Shown here piece after piece: positions 1 to 7,113 of a DNA stretch of 64,000 bases. This DNA is from Bordetella sp. 02P26C-1 (GTDB lineage Bacteria > Pseudomonadota > Gammaproteobacteria > Burkholderiales > Burkholderiaceae_B). The notes beneath the pieces were generated by a model, which saw only the letters and a program-made list of their open reading frames with translations, was not told the origin of the DNA and made no database searches. Position 1 is the first letter of the stretch. Each line of letters opens with the position of its first letter. The DNA is taken from assembly GCF_009763255.1 (NCBI RefSeq), contig NZ_WSJB01000002.1, positions 1 through 64,000 of the forward strand. Direction: 5' to 3'. Both the position numbers and the translations under genes were made by a program.

Positions 1-234
1 GGCCAGATGGCGCGCGGGGGCGTTGGCTTGCCCCGGCTGCTTGGCCGCGATTGTTTGCGCAAAGCCGAGCTTCGCGGTGCTGGATTCGGTGGCAGGTACC
101 GTAGACGCGGCCGCCGCGGGCGATACCGCGCGCCCGCGCCCGGCCTTCGCCAGCTGCGTATGTGCGGCTAGGGGAATGCCGAGCGCGGACTCAATACGCT
201 GCACGAGCAAGGTATTGAGGCCGGATAGCTTCAC
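1..234 (-). CDS. FliK-like flagellar hook-length control protein, N-terminal part (runs off window)
   Basis: This is the first 78 codons of a minus-strand gene that continues past the left edge. A GTG start overlaps the stop codon of fliT (GTGA), so the two are probably translationally coupled. The product begins (V/M)KLSGLNTLLVQRIESALG and turns into an Ala/Pro/Thr-rich linker, as in FliK-type proteins, whose conserved Flg_hook domain lies at the C-terminus outside this window. The position directly after fliD-fliS-fliT supports a flagellar role. The FliK assignment rests on context and composition because the diagnostic domain is not visible. It could be another flagellar accessory protein. 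Confidence 0.5.
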   Translation of the reverse strand, partial: MKLSGLNTLLVQRIESALGIPLAAHTQLAKAGRGRAVSPAAAASTVPATESSTAKLGFAQTIAAKQPGQANAPARHLA

Positions 235-596
235 TGCAACATGCTTCCGGAGGGCGTGCCGTAAGCGCGCAGCATGCACTTTTGCTTATTCAGTTGCACC
301 AGCATTTGGCCCAGTCGAGCCAGCCCGGGCATAGCCAGGTCGCGCACCGCGGCATCATTGTTCAGTATCTGCCGCAATAATTGCGCGCGGTCCTCCCGGT
401 TTTGCAGACTTGCGAGCTGTGCGGCCGGGATGCCGCGCAACGTTTCCACGGTGCTGCAATAGGCTTGACCCAGTTCTATCAGATGGTCCCAATCCTGGTC
501 TTGCGCTGCGATGCGCATCGCACCCGTGATGGTGACGATCTGTTGATAGATCGCGATGACGGAGCTTTCAGATAGGGAAGCGGAAGTGGTTGGCAT
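231..596 (-). CDS. fliT: FliT flagellar export chaperone
   Basis: A protein of 121 aa, all helical in appearance and the size expected of FliT, the cytoplasmic chaperone of the filament cap FliD, which in enterics also inhibits FlhDC. It contains the pattern LAxLQNREDRAQLLRQIL followed by a MPGLxRLGQMLVQLNKQK helix, typical of beta-proteobacterial FliT. It lies third in a minus-strand fliD-fliS-fliT row, about 105 bp after fliS, and its TGA overlaps the GTG start of the next gene. Identification rests on gene order plus length and helix pattern, since FliT sequences are poorly conserved. Confidence 0.8.
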   Translation of the reverse strand: MPTTSASLSESSVIAIYQQIVTITGAMRIAAQDQDWDHLIELGQAYCSTVETLRGIPAAQLASLQNREDRAQLLRQILNNDAAVRDLAMPGLARLGQMLVQLNKQKCMLRAYGTPSGSMLQ

Positions 597-701
597 AGGG
601 GTCTGGGTGGGAGTCTCGTGGGCCTGACTTGGTTGTTGCTTGTTAATAGTCGGCCTTCGTATTGATTATGTCGACGCTTTGATGCGTGCCCGATGCTGGG
701 A

Positions 702-1112
702 TTATGCCTGCAGTTGGCCCGTCGCCGCGTTCCAGGCGCTAGACAGATCATCCAGCATCGCGAGCACGGTATTGAGATGCTCCGCGTTGGCTTGGACATT
801 CGCCAACAACAGGTGATGGGCCATGAGGTCATAGCTGAGGATAAGGCTCTTGGCGACTTCGCCTTGCGACTCATCCACGCTTGCCTTCAAGCCGTGCAGA
901 ATGATGTCCAGCGCTTTTGAGATGGCTGCGCCGCGCTCGGGCACTTGGCCCGCTTCGAGGTGAAACTGAGCCTTGGTGACGGAGGAGCGAGCAGCATCGA
1001 ACAGCATGCTGATCAATTTCACGGGCGAGGCGCTACGTACAGATGTTTCCAACCCTACCGTGGCATACGAGTGGGCTAGCCGGCGAGAGCCGCGTAGCGG
1101 TGTCGTCATCAT
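702..1112 (-). CDS. fliS: FliS flagellin-specific export chaperone
   Basis: The product is 136 aa. FliS binds the C-terminal helix of flagellin in the cytoplasm and delivers it to the flagellar type III export gate. Visible family features are the N-terminal YATVGLETSVRSASPVKLISMLFDAA stretch (residues about 16-41), which matches the Y-x(n)-SA-(S/D)P-xxLxxMLYDGA signature, and a helical C-terminal half. The ATG at 1112 overlaps the fliD stop (ATGA), so fliD and fliS are translationally coupled. A second ATG follows immediately and cannot be excluded as the start. Confidence 0.92.
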   Translation of the reverse strand: MMTTPLRGSRRLAHSYATVGLETSVRSASPVKLISMLFDAARSSVTKAQFHLEAGQVPERGAAISKALDIILHGLKASVDESQGEVAKSLILSYDLMAHHLLLANVQANAEHLNTVLAMLDDLSSAWNAATGQLQA

Positions 1113-2473
1113 GATTTTTGTGATCCCAGTAGAGATAGTTGTTGGGTAAGATACGAGCTTGTCGTGTTCATCTGAGCCACCATGGCGTCCATGGCGGCGA
1201 ATTGCTTGCGATAGATCTCGACTTGCGCGTCAATGCGTGCTTGCGCGCTCGTGTATTGACGATCCAGATCTTTGCGCTGTTTGGATGCCCCCTCCGATGC
1301 CGTCACCAGCAGGCCCACCTTGGCGTCGGTGAACGCTTCGGTGATCGCCATCGCCTTAGCTGCCACCCCTGAGTCACCACGGAACAAGGCTTGAACGTCA
1401 ACGGGCTTTTCAGTGAGCGCTTTGCTGAGTACGGCATCATCGATCTTCAGCTGCCCGGATATCGGATCGGTACGAATCCCGATCTGTGACAGCATGCTAA
1501 AGGCGCCGGAACCGGATGTGGTGTTCAGGATGTCGCCCATGCGAGTTTGGATCTTGCGGGCAAGCGAGTCGCCGGTGAGCGCGCTCATGGTCTGGTTCTC
1601 GACGTCGAACGCGGTGACTTGTTTGACCTTCTTCAGCACTTCGTTATAGCGGTCAACGAAGGTTTTGATCGCGTCTTTCACGCCCTGAGAGTCGCCGGAT
1701 ACGCTCAATGAATTGCCAGCTTCGCTGGTTCCTTTTAGCGTGAGCGTTACTCCGTCGAGGACGTTGGTTACGGTATTGCTTTGCGAAGAAATCGAAACGC
1801 CGTTGATTTCCAGCAAGGCGTTGCTAGCTGCGGATTCCGTGACGGTGGAGTCTTCCGAACCGAACTTCATCAACGTGTCGAGTTCGGTGTTGCCGCTGAC
1901 CGAGATACTTGTCACGGCGGCGTCAGTGCCCGTCTTAGTGGTGGAAAGAATCAGCTGATAGGGCGCGTCGGAGCCGTTATTCAGGATCGTAGCGCGTACA
2001 CCTAAATCTTCCTGCCCATTGATGGCCCCGACAATGTCGTTCAACGACGTGCCCGTAGTGGCAAGGTCGATTTCCTTGGTCTGCCCATTGATGGTGAAGC
2101 TGATCTTGCCGCCGGAGCCTATGCCTTCCGTACGGCTGGCCTGACCCGTCATCGCCAGCGATTGCGTCGTGGCCAGCGTGTTGACCTTGATGCGGTAGTC
2201 GCCGGCCAAGGCACCGGTCGTGGCCGTGGCCGTGAAGTCCGAACCGACGACGGTCGCCTTCATGCTGTCAAAGGCGTCCTCGAGCAATGCCTTGGCTGCG
2301 GTGCTCACGTTAGTGAGTTCGTTCTTGAGCTGGCCATAGGCGGAGATCCGGGCGTCGACGTTCTTTTGCCGCGTGGTGATCGCGGTCAGTTTTGACTCCT
2401 CGCTGGTACGCAAATTGTCCAGCAGCTCCGCCAGAGGCAGATTCGAGCCCACGCCGATCGATGAAATAGCCAT
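1109..2473 (-). CDS. fliD: FliD flagellar filament cap (hook-associated protein 2)
   Basis: FliD forms the cap at the filament tip that folds exported flagellin into place. The 454 aa start MAISSIGVGSNLPLAELLDNLRTSE, the standard FliD_N opening. This is followed by a coiled-coil-like stretch (about residues 20-65), a Thr/Ser-rich central region exposed on the cap, and a FliD_C domain ending in a long helix with VEIYRKQFAAMDAMVAQMNTT around residues 415-440. It lacks a Sec signal, as expected for a substrate of flagellar type III export. It is first in the fliD-fliS-fliT operon, behind a sigma-28 promoter, so it belongs to the late flagellar class. Confidence 0.95.
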   Translation of the reverse strand: MAISSIGVGSNLPLAELLDNLRTSEESKLTAITTRQKNVDARISAYGQLKNELTNVSTAAKALLEDAFDSMKATVVGSDFTATATTGALAGDYRIKVNTLATTQSLAMTGQASRTEGIGSGGKISFTINGQTKEIDLATTGTSLNDIVGAINGQEDLGVRATILNNGSDAPYQLILSTTKTGTDAAVTSISVSGNTELDTLMKFGSEDSTVTESAASNALLEINGVSISSQSNTVTNVLDGVTLTLKGTSEAGNSLSVSGDSQGVKDAIKTFVDRYNEVLKKVKQVTAFDVENQTMSALTGDSLARKIQTRMGDILNTTSGSGAFSMLSQIGIRTDPISGQLKIDDAVLSKALTEKPVDVQALFRGDSGVAAKAMAITEAFTDAKVGLLVTASEGASKQRKDLDRQYTSAQARIDAQVEIYRKQFAAMDAMVAQMNTTSSYLTQQLSLLGSQKS

Positions 2474-2588
2474 GAAGTTCTCCTAACAGTTGGAATTTTC
2501 TCGCGGGCGTATCAAGCATGATCGACGCGAAAGCAGTCAATTACCCTGCCAATTCAAAGATTCATATCGCGCCAGGCGCCACCTCCTA

Positions 2589-2615
2589 TTTACGGCACCG
2601 GCTCAAGATTATTTA
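2589..2615 (-). promoter_or_regulatory. Sigma-28 (FliA) promoter of fliDST
   Basis: On the minus strand this reads TAAATAAT, an 11-nt spacer, then GCCGTAAA. The known sigma-28 consensus is TAAAGTTT-N11-GCCGATAA, so both boxes and the exact spacing fit. It lies about 115 bp upstream of the fliD ATG, in the divergent region shared with fliA. Confidence 0.85.
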
Positions 2616-2742
2616 GCCCCGGTTTTTCGACTGGACGCCAGTAAACGCGCGAATTGCCGACTAAACAGGCCTTATCTCTGCCAGAAGCCGATCCGACGCC
2701 CGCCGGATAATGCTCGTCGGTATACACGAGCCTCATCCACGC

Positions 2743-3498
2743 ATGACATCGCCCACCGAAGCTCTTATCCAAGAGCACGCGCCTCTTGTTCGTCGGCTGG
2801 CCCTGAAGTTGGCGGCGAAATTGCCCGCCAATGTCGAGCTCGACGATCTGATCCAGTCTGGCATGATCGGGCTACTCGATGCCGCGAAGAAATATCAGAA
2901 AGGGCGGGGCGCACAGTTCACCAGCTACGCGATTACCCGCATCAACGGGGCGATGCTCGATGAGCTGCGCCGGCAGGACTGGCTGCCACGCAGCGCGCGC
3001 GCGCGTTCGCGCCAGATCGAATCGGCTATGCAGTCACTCGAACAGGAACTGGGGCGCAGCGCGACCGATCAGGAGATAGCCGAACACTTGGGTATCAGCA
3101 CCGAGGACTTTCATAGTCTGCTTGATGACGCCCAAGGTATCCAGCTTGTGCATTACGAGGACCTGACAGGGGATCGCGGCGAATCCAGCGCGGCGAATGG
3201 CGGCATGCTCGATAGCCTGGTCAGCGAAGACGCCACGCCGTTGGATGCGTTGCTAAGCGGTGAGTTCAAGCATTGCCTGGTTCAAGCCATTGCGAGCCTG
3301 CCGGAAAAAGAAAAGCTGGTGCTGCATCTTGCCTATGAGCAAGATCTCAACTTTGCCGAGATCAGCGAGGTCTTGAACCTGAGCCGAGGACGCATCTCTC
3401 AAATAAAGACGCAAGCCGTTTTGCGCCTGCGGGCCGCGTTGAACGAGATGCATTGGACGGCGATGCCAGAAGAGACAGCACTTTCGTTGGTTTGCTGA
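2743..3498 (+). CDS. fliA: FliA, RNA polymerase sigma-28 factor for flagellar genes
   Basis: Sigma-28 (251 aa) directs RNA polymerase to late flagellar promoters such as those found here before fliD and fliC. Region 2 is visible as LDDLIQSGMIGLLDAAKKYQ ... FTSYAITRINGAMLDELRRQDW (about residues 35-85). Region 3 follows, with SRQIESAMQSLEQELGRSATDQEIAEHLG. Region 4 has LPEKEKLVLHLAYEQDLNFAEISEVLNLSRGRISQIKTQA near the end. The ATG at 2743 was chosen because family members start a few residues before EALIQEHAPLVRRLA; an in-frame ATG at 2710 would add 11 unusual residues. The Shine-Dalgarno is weak. It is divergent from fliD and directly upstream of fliC. Confidence 0.95.
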   Translation: MTSPTEALIQEHAPLVRRLALKLAAKLPANVELDDLIQSGMIGLLDAAKKYQKGRGAQFTSYAITRINGAMLDELRRQDWLPRSARARSRQIESAMQSLEQELGRSATDQEIAEHLGISTEDFHSLLDDAQGIQLVHYEDLTGDRGESSAANGGMLDSLVSEDATPLDALLSGEFKHCLVQAIASLPEKEKLVLHLAYEQDLNFAEISEVLNLSRGRISQIKTQAVLRLRAALNEMHWTAMPEETALSLVC

Positions 3499-3525
3499 AC
3501 GCATAAAAAAGTTTAACTGCCGACC

Positions 3526-3552
3526 TAAACATTTCCAGGCTCCCGACGATAA
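3526..3552 (+). promoter_or_regulatory. Sigma-28 (FliA) promoter of fliC
   Basis: The sequence reads TAAACATT, an 11-nt spacer, then GACGATAA. This matches the sigma-28 consensus TAAAGTTT-N11-GCCGATAA in 6 of 8 positions at -35 and 7 of 8 at -10, with exact spacing. It lies 28 bp after the fliA stop and about 65 bp before the flagellin ATG, so fliC can be transcribed separately from fliA. A TGGAG ribosome-binding site sits at 3605-3609. Confidence 0.88.
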
Positions 3553-3615
3553 CCTCCTTGAAGCCTGATTATTGAGGCTTTCGGATGTAGTCCAAAATTT
3601 TTTCTGGAGCCCACC

Positions 3616-4731
3616 ATGGCCGTTATCAATACCAACATTCTGGCGCTGAACTCGCAGACCAACCTGAACCGCTCGGCTTCGGCCTTGGGCAGCGCCATCG
3701 AGCGCCTGTCGTCGGGCCTGCGCATCAACAGCGCCAAGGACGACGCTGCTGGTCAAGCGATTGCAAACCGCTTCACCGCCAACATCAAGGGTCTGACGCA
3801 AGCTGCTCGTAACGCAAACGACGGCGTGTCGATTGCTCAGACGACCGAAGGCTCGCTGAACGAAATCAACAGCAACTTGCAACGCATCCGTGAACTGACG
3901 GTGCAAGCTCAAAACGGTTCGAACTCGGCCGAAGATCAGGCTTCGATCCAGAACGAAATCCAAGAGCGTATGGACGAAATTGATCGCGTTTCGAAGGAAA
4001 CGCAGTTCAACGGCAAGTACGTTCTGGGTGACGATGCTACCTCCCTGACGATCCAAGTCGGCGCGCACGACAATCAGAAGATTGATATCGAGCTCAAGCG
4101 TATCGACACGACGACATTGGAGTTGAAGGGCTTCAACGTCAGCGGCGTGAGCGGCGCGATTACTCAGCTCAAGGAAACGTCGGGCACGAGCGGTGGCGTG
4201 GTCACCAAAGATGTTGAGATTGACACGAGCGCCGGTAGCGATGTGCCCGAAGGTCTGACGCTGCACAGCTACAACAACGGTGCAAACTATGCGCTGCGCG
4301 ACGCCAACGGCAACATGTACAAAATCGACGCTGCCGATATCGAACTCGATGCGGACGCAGCCGAATATGGCAAAGTTACCATCGACTTCGACGCTGACGG
4401 GTGGGCCGCCGCCAAAGCTGACTACGCCACCGATGTCGAGGCTGGCTTGGCTGGTACCGCTAATCCTCTCGCCGCGCTGGACAAGGCTTTGCAAACCGTC
4501 GACGATCTGCGCAGCCACCTGGGCGCGATCCAGAACCGTTTCGAATCGACGATCGCTAACCTGAACAACACCGTCAACAACTTGTCCGCAGCTCGTTCGC
4601 GTATCGAAGACGCCGACTACGCAGTCGAAGTCTCCAACATGACGCGCGCTCAGATCCTGCAACAAGCTGGTACCTCGGTTCTGGCTCAAGCCAACCAAGT
4701 GCCGCAAGGCGTTCTGTCGCTGCTGCGTTAA
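3616..4731 (+). CDS. fliC: Flagellin, filament subunit
   Basis: The major filament protein (371 aa) has a conserved N-terminal D0/D1 domain (MAVINTNILALNSQ..., about residues 1-165) and a conserved C-terminal D1/D0 domain (RFESTIANLNNTVNNLSAARSRIEDADYAVEVSNM..., about residues 290-371) ending QVPQGVLSLLR. The central variable region is short and Asp/Ala-rich, so the protein is well below the roughly 500 aa of enteric flagellins. The D1 motif LQRIRELTVQA, part of the known TLR5 recognition surface, is intact. Bordetella workers call the orthologue flaA. It lies behind its own sigma-28 promoter and is followed by an intrinsic terminator. Confidence 0.96.
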   Translation: MAVINTNILALNSQTNLNRSASALGSAIERLSSGLRINSAKDDAAGQAIANRFTANIKGLTQAARNANDGVSIAQTTEGSLNEINSNLQRIRELTVQAQNGSNSAEDQASIQNEIQERMDEIDRVSKETQFNGKYVLGDDATSLTIQVGAHDNQKIDIELKRIDTTTLELKGFNVSGVSGAITQLKETSGTSGGVVTKDVEIDTSAGSDVPEGLTLHSYNNGANYALRDANGNMYKIDAADIELDADAAEYGKVTIDFDADGWAAAKADYATDVEAGLAGTANPLAALDKALQTVDDLRSHLGAIQNRFESTIANLNNTVNNLSAARSRIEDADYAVEVSNMTRAQILQQAGTSVLAQANQVPQGVLSLLR

Positions 4732-4779
4732 TCCCACGCGGTATGGAGGGCGCTTGGCGTCCTTCGATGGAATGATGAG

Positions 4780-4816
4780 AACCGCCATTTCCTTCGGGGA
4801 TGGCGGTTTTCTTTTG
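4780..4816 (+). terminator. Intrinsic terminator after fliC
   Basis: The 9-bp stem AACCGCCAT / ATGGCGGTT encloses an 11-nt loop and is followed by a T-rich run (TTTTCTTTTG). It lies about 50 bp after the flagellin stop codon. Confidence 0.9.
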
Positions 4817-4882
4817 CTTTTCTGTATTGGAAAATCCTTATGATTCTGCGGATTATATGCACATAGATCCAGCGGATTCCGT

Positions 4883-4904
4883 AATCCTCACGGTCACGAG
4901 GATT
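4883..4904. promoter_or_regulatory. Candidate HipB operator 1
   Basis: An inverted repeat AATCCTC...GAGGATT with an 8-nt centre lies 54-75 bp upstream of hipB. E. coli HipB binds TATCC-N8-GGATA palindromes, so ATCC/GGAT half-sites fit the family, although the spacing here is wider. A second related palindrome follows at 4935. Confidence 0.6.
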
Positions 4905-4934
4905 CTGTTGCCATATTCCTCCCAATCAAGCAAA

Positions 4935-4954
4935 ATCCTCACAAACGTGAGGAC
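4935..4954. promoter_or_regulatory. Candidate HipB operator 2
   Basis: CCTCAC, a 4-nt centre AAAC, and GTGAGG form a perfect 6-bp palindrome within ATCCTCAC...GTGAGGAC, ending 4 bp before the hipB ATG. It shares the ATCCTCAC half-site with the repeat at 4883, so the two are probably paired autoregulatory sites. It also overlaps the ribosome-binding region (GTGAGGA). Confidence 0.6.
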
Positions 4955-4957
4955 GCC

Positions 4958-5224
4958 ATGCAAATTACCATCCACAACGCCGCCGCCATCGGCGCCGTCG
5001 TCCGCGCCACCCGCAAGGCGCAAAAAATCCGCCAGGACGACGCCGCCGGCAGTATAGGCGTCAGCGAAAACTTTCTCGGCAAAGTCGAGCGCGGCAGCGA
5101 CTCGGTCCAATGGGGCAAGCTTTTCCAGGTCCTCGAAGGCCTGGGCGTGCGTGTCATCGTGGACGTGCCCGACTCCGTGGCCACCGACCTGGCCCGCGCG
5201 ATCAGCACCGGGAAACAACCGTGA
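4958..5224 (+). CDS. hipB: HipB-like antitoxin, XRE-family DNA-binding protein
   Basis: A compact HTH_3 domain occupies residues about 10-65 of this 88-aa product: IGAVVRATRKAQKIRQDDAAGSIGVSENFLGKVERGSDSVQWGKLFQVLEGLGV. HipB-type antitoxins repress their own operon and bind HipA to restrain it. The stop codon overlaps the GTG start of the adjacent HipA gene (GTGA), which is the usual hipBA arrangement. Two palindromes directly upstream are the likely operators. Confidence 0.88.
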   Translation: MQITIHNAAAIGAVVRATRKAQKIRQDDAAGSIGVSENFLGKVERGSDSVQWGKLFQVLEGLGVRVIVDVPDSVATDLARAISTGKQP

Positions 5225-6528
5225 CGGCGCGATCGCTGATCGCCTCGATCGACCAGAACGAGGTCGGTACCCTGGAGGAAGTCAACGGCCTCTGGTCTTT
5301 TCGTTATGCCCGCGCATGGCTCGATGATCCGCGTCACTTCCCCTTAAGCCCGCACCTGCCTCTGTCGCTCGACCCCCTCATCGATGGCGCCTCCGTGCGC
5401 CCGGTGCAGTGGTACTTCGATAACCTGCTACCCGAGGAAGGCCAGCGCATCCTCCTCGCGCAGGACGCGCGGCTGCAGGCGGCCGATGCATTTGGACTGC
5501 TGGCCTGGTACGGGGCGGAATCCGCGGGATCGCTGACCTTGTTGCCGCCCGGGCGCACGCTGGATGCACCCGTACCCTTGCGCCCGCTACCGGATGATGC
5601 CCTGCACATCCGCATCCGCCATCTTCCGAAAGTCCCCTTGACCCAAGGCGCCGTCAAACGCATGTCACTCGCGGGTGCACAACACAAGCTGGCGGTGGTC
5701 CTGCGTGACGACGCGTTATACGAACCAGCGGGTGCCACGCCATCGACGCATATCCTCAAGCCCGACCACCCCGACGAAGACTATGCGCATTCGGTCATTA
5801 ACGAATGGTTCGTCATGCGCCTGGCCCGTCGCCTCGGCCTCATCGTGCCCGATGTGCACCGGCGCTACGTGCCGTCGCCGGTGTATCTGATAGATCGATT
5901 CGATCGAGTCGCCGACGCACACGGCTGGCACCGGCGACATGCGATCGACGCGTGCCAACTGCTGGGCTTGGATCGCAGCTTCAAGTATTCCGAAGGGCGC
6001 ATGGAGAACCTCGCCGCTTTGGCCGCCGCATGCAGAAGCCCCGCCGTCGCGCGCGCCCGGCTCTATGGATGGCTGGTGTTCAATGTGCTGGTCGGCAATG
6101 CCGACGCCCATCTCAAGAACCTGAGCTTTCTCGTCTCGCACGATGGGGTGCAGCTGGCGCCGTTTTACGATCTGCTCAGCGTCGCGGCCTACGATACGCC
6201 GGCATTCGACAAGACCGGCTGGCCCAACACGACGCAGCTGGCATGGCCCCTGCTGGATGTCCGGCAGTTTGCACAAGTAGACCGAAAATTATTGTTGGAA
6301 GCCGGAGCGGCTTTGCATCTGAATCGAGGCACCGCGCAACGCATCATGGATAGCCTGCTGCGCAAGGTGCTGCCCGAGAGCGAGGCCCTCTACGCGGAAA
6401 CGCAAGCCGAGAATACCCGCCTCATCGCGGCGCAGCCCGACCTCGCGGCGACGATGGCAGGCGAGTCTCGTTGCTTGAGGGCAATCATTCACTCCGTCAT
6501 TAAAACCATGGTGCAGCGCTTGGCGTGA
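5221..6528 (+). CDS. hipA: HipA-like serine/threonine kinase toxin
   Basis: A full-length HipA-family kinase of 435 aa. Known HipA phosphorylates glutamyl-tRNA synthetase and induces growth arrest and persistence; the target here is inferred only by homology. Visible features are the N-terminal HipA subdomain (residues 1-110, with VQWYFDNLLPEEGQR), the SLAGAQHK loop (149-156) that contains the Ser autophosphorylated in E. coli HipA, HILKPDHP (177-184), the catalytic GNADAHLKN (292-300), and the metal-binding APFYDLLS (313-320). All key residues are present, so it is probably active. The GTG start at 5221 overlaps the hipB stop. Upstream in-frame codons read through hipB sequence and are not used. 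Confidence 0.9.
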   Translation: MTARSLIASIDQNEVGTLEEVNGLWSFRYARAWLDDPRHFPLSPHLPLSLDPLIDGASVRPVQWYFDNLLPEEGQRILLAQDARLQAADAFGLLAWYGAESAGSLTLLPPGRTLDAPVPLRPLPDDALHIRIRHLPKVPLTQGAVKRMSLAGAQHKLAVVLRDDALYEPAGATPSTHILKPDHPDEDYAHSVINEWFVMRLARRLGLIVPDVHRRYVPSPVYLIDRFDRVADAHGWHRRHAIDACQLLGLDRSFKYSEGRMENLAALAAACRSPAVARARLYGWLVFNVLVGNADAHLKNLSFLVSHDGVQLAPFYDLLSVAAYDTPAFDKTGWPNTTQLAWPLLDVRQFAQVDRKLLLEAGAALHLNRGTAQRIMDSLLRKVLPESEALYAETQAENTRLIAAQPDLAATMAGESRCLRAIIHSVIKTMVQRLA

Positions 6529-6592
6529 TCGCATCGCGAGGCCACAAGCCATTCCCTGTATCATTTCCCCGTCAATCAATGTTGGAGACACC

Positions 6593-7087
6593 ATGGCGGC
6601 ATCTCGCACCAAGAAACCGGAAGACCCCGAGATCGATCCGACCCAGTTGCTGGCCTATCGTGTGCTGACGCTGAGTCAGCTGCTGAATCGTGGCATCGAA
6701 GTGATTCTGGAATCGGACCTGGGCCTATCCGTGCGTCAGTGGCGCGTGGTGCTGTGCATCGCCACACGCGGGCCGCAATCGGTACAAGACATCGCCGATT
6801 TTTGCCGATATGACAAAAGCCAAGTCAGCCGCGCGGTGGCCGAGCTGCTCGAAAAGAAGCTCGTGGCCACCGGCGTCAGCCCTACCGACGGGCGCCGCGT
6901 TCTGGTACGCCTGACCGCGGCAGGCCGGGAGAAGTTCAAGCGCGGCATGCCGCTTAGTCTGGCGCGGCAAGAGCGCCTTGCCAGTTGCCTGAGCCGAAAT
7001 CAGTTGCAGACCTTCGACAAAGCCCTGCAAACGCTGATTCAGCAGGCCGAGGTGATGCTGCAAGAAGCGCACGATCAGCGGGGCTGA
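6593..7087 (+). CDS. MarR-family transcriptional regulator
   Basis: A winged-helix MarR protein, 164 aa. The recognition region is SVQDIADFCRYDKSQVSRAVAELLEKKLV (about residues 63-91), followed by the wing TDGRRVLVRLTAAGREKF (about 97-114) with the conserved DGR motif. MarR proteins usually bind palindromic promoters as dimers and are released by small aromatic ligands. A GGAG site lies about 6 bp before the ATG. The gene is convergent with the gamma-glutamyltransferase gene downstream, so the regulated target cannot be assigned from position alone. Confidence 0.88.
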   Translation: MAASRTKKPEDPEIDPTQLLAYRVLTLSQLLNRGIEVILESDLGLSVRQWRVVLCIATRGPQSVQDIADFCRYDKSQVSRAVAELLEKKLVATGVSPTDGRRVLVRLTAAGREKFKRGMPLSLARQERLASCLSRNQLQTFDKALQTLIQQAEVMLQEAHDQRG

Positions 7088-7113
7088 GCCCGCTCATCGT
7101 ACGCCGGCGTCAA

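Noticed and set aside
3500-3526. TAAA...GCCGACCT as a sigma-28 promoter for fliC
   Set aside because: Spacing is four bases too short; the element at 3526-3552 fits both boxes with exact N11 spacing.
3253-4788. Long open frame of about 511 codons on the minus strand opposite fliA and fliC
   Set aside because: It is antisense to two clearly recognised genes and reflects their codon bias; it has no family features or ribosome site.
5110-5220. Upstream in-frame extension of hipA
   Set aside because: It runs through the hipB coding region; the GTG overlapping the hipB stop is the standard coupled start.
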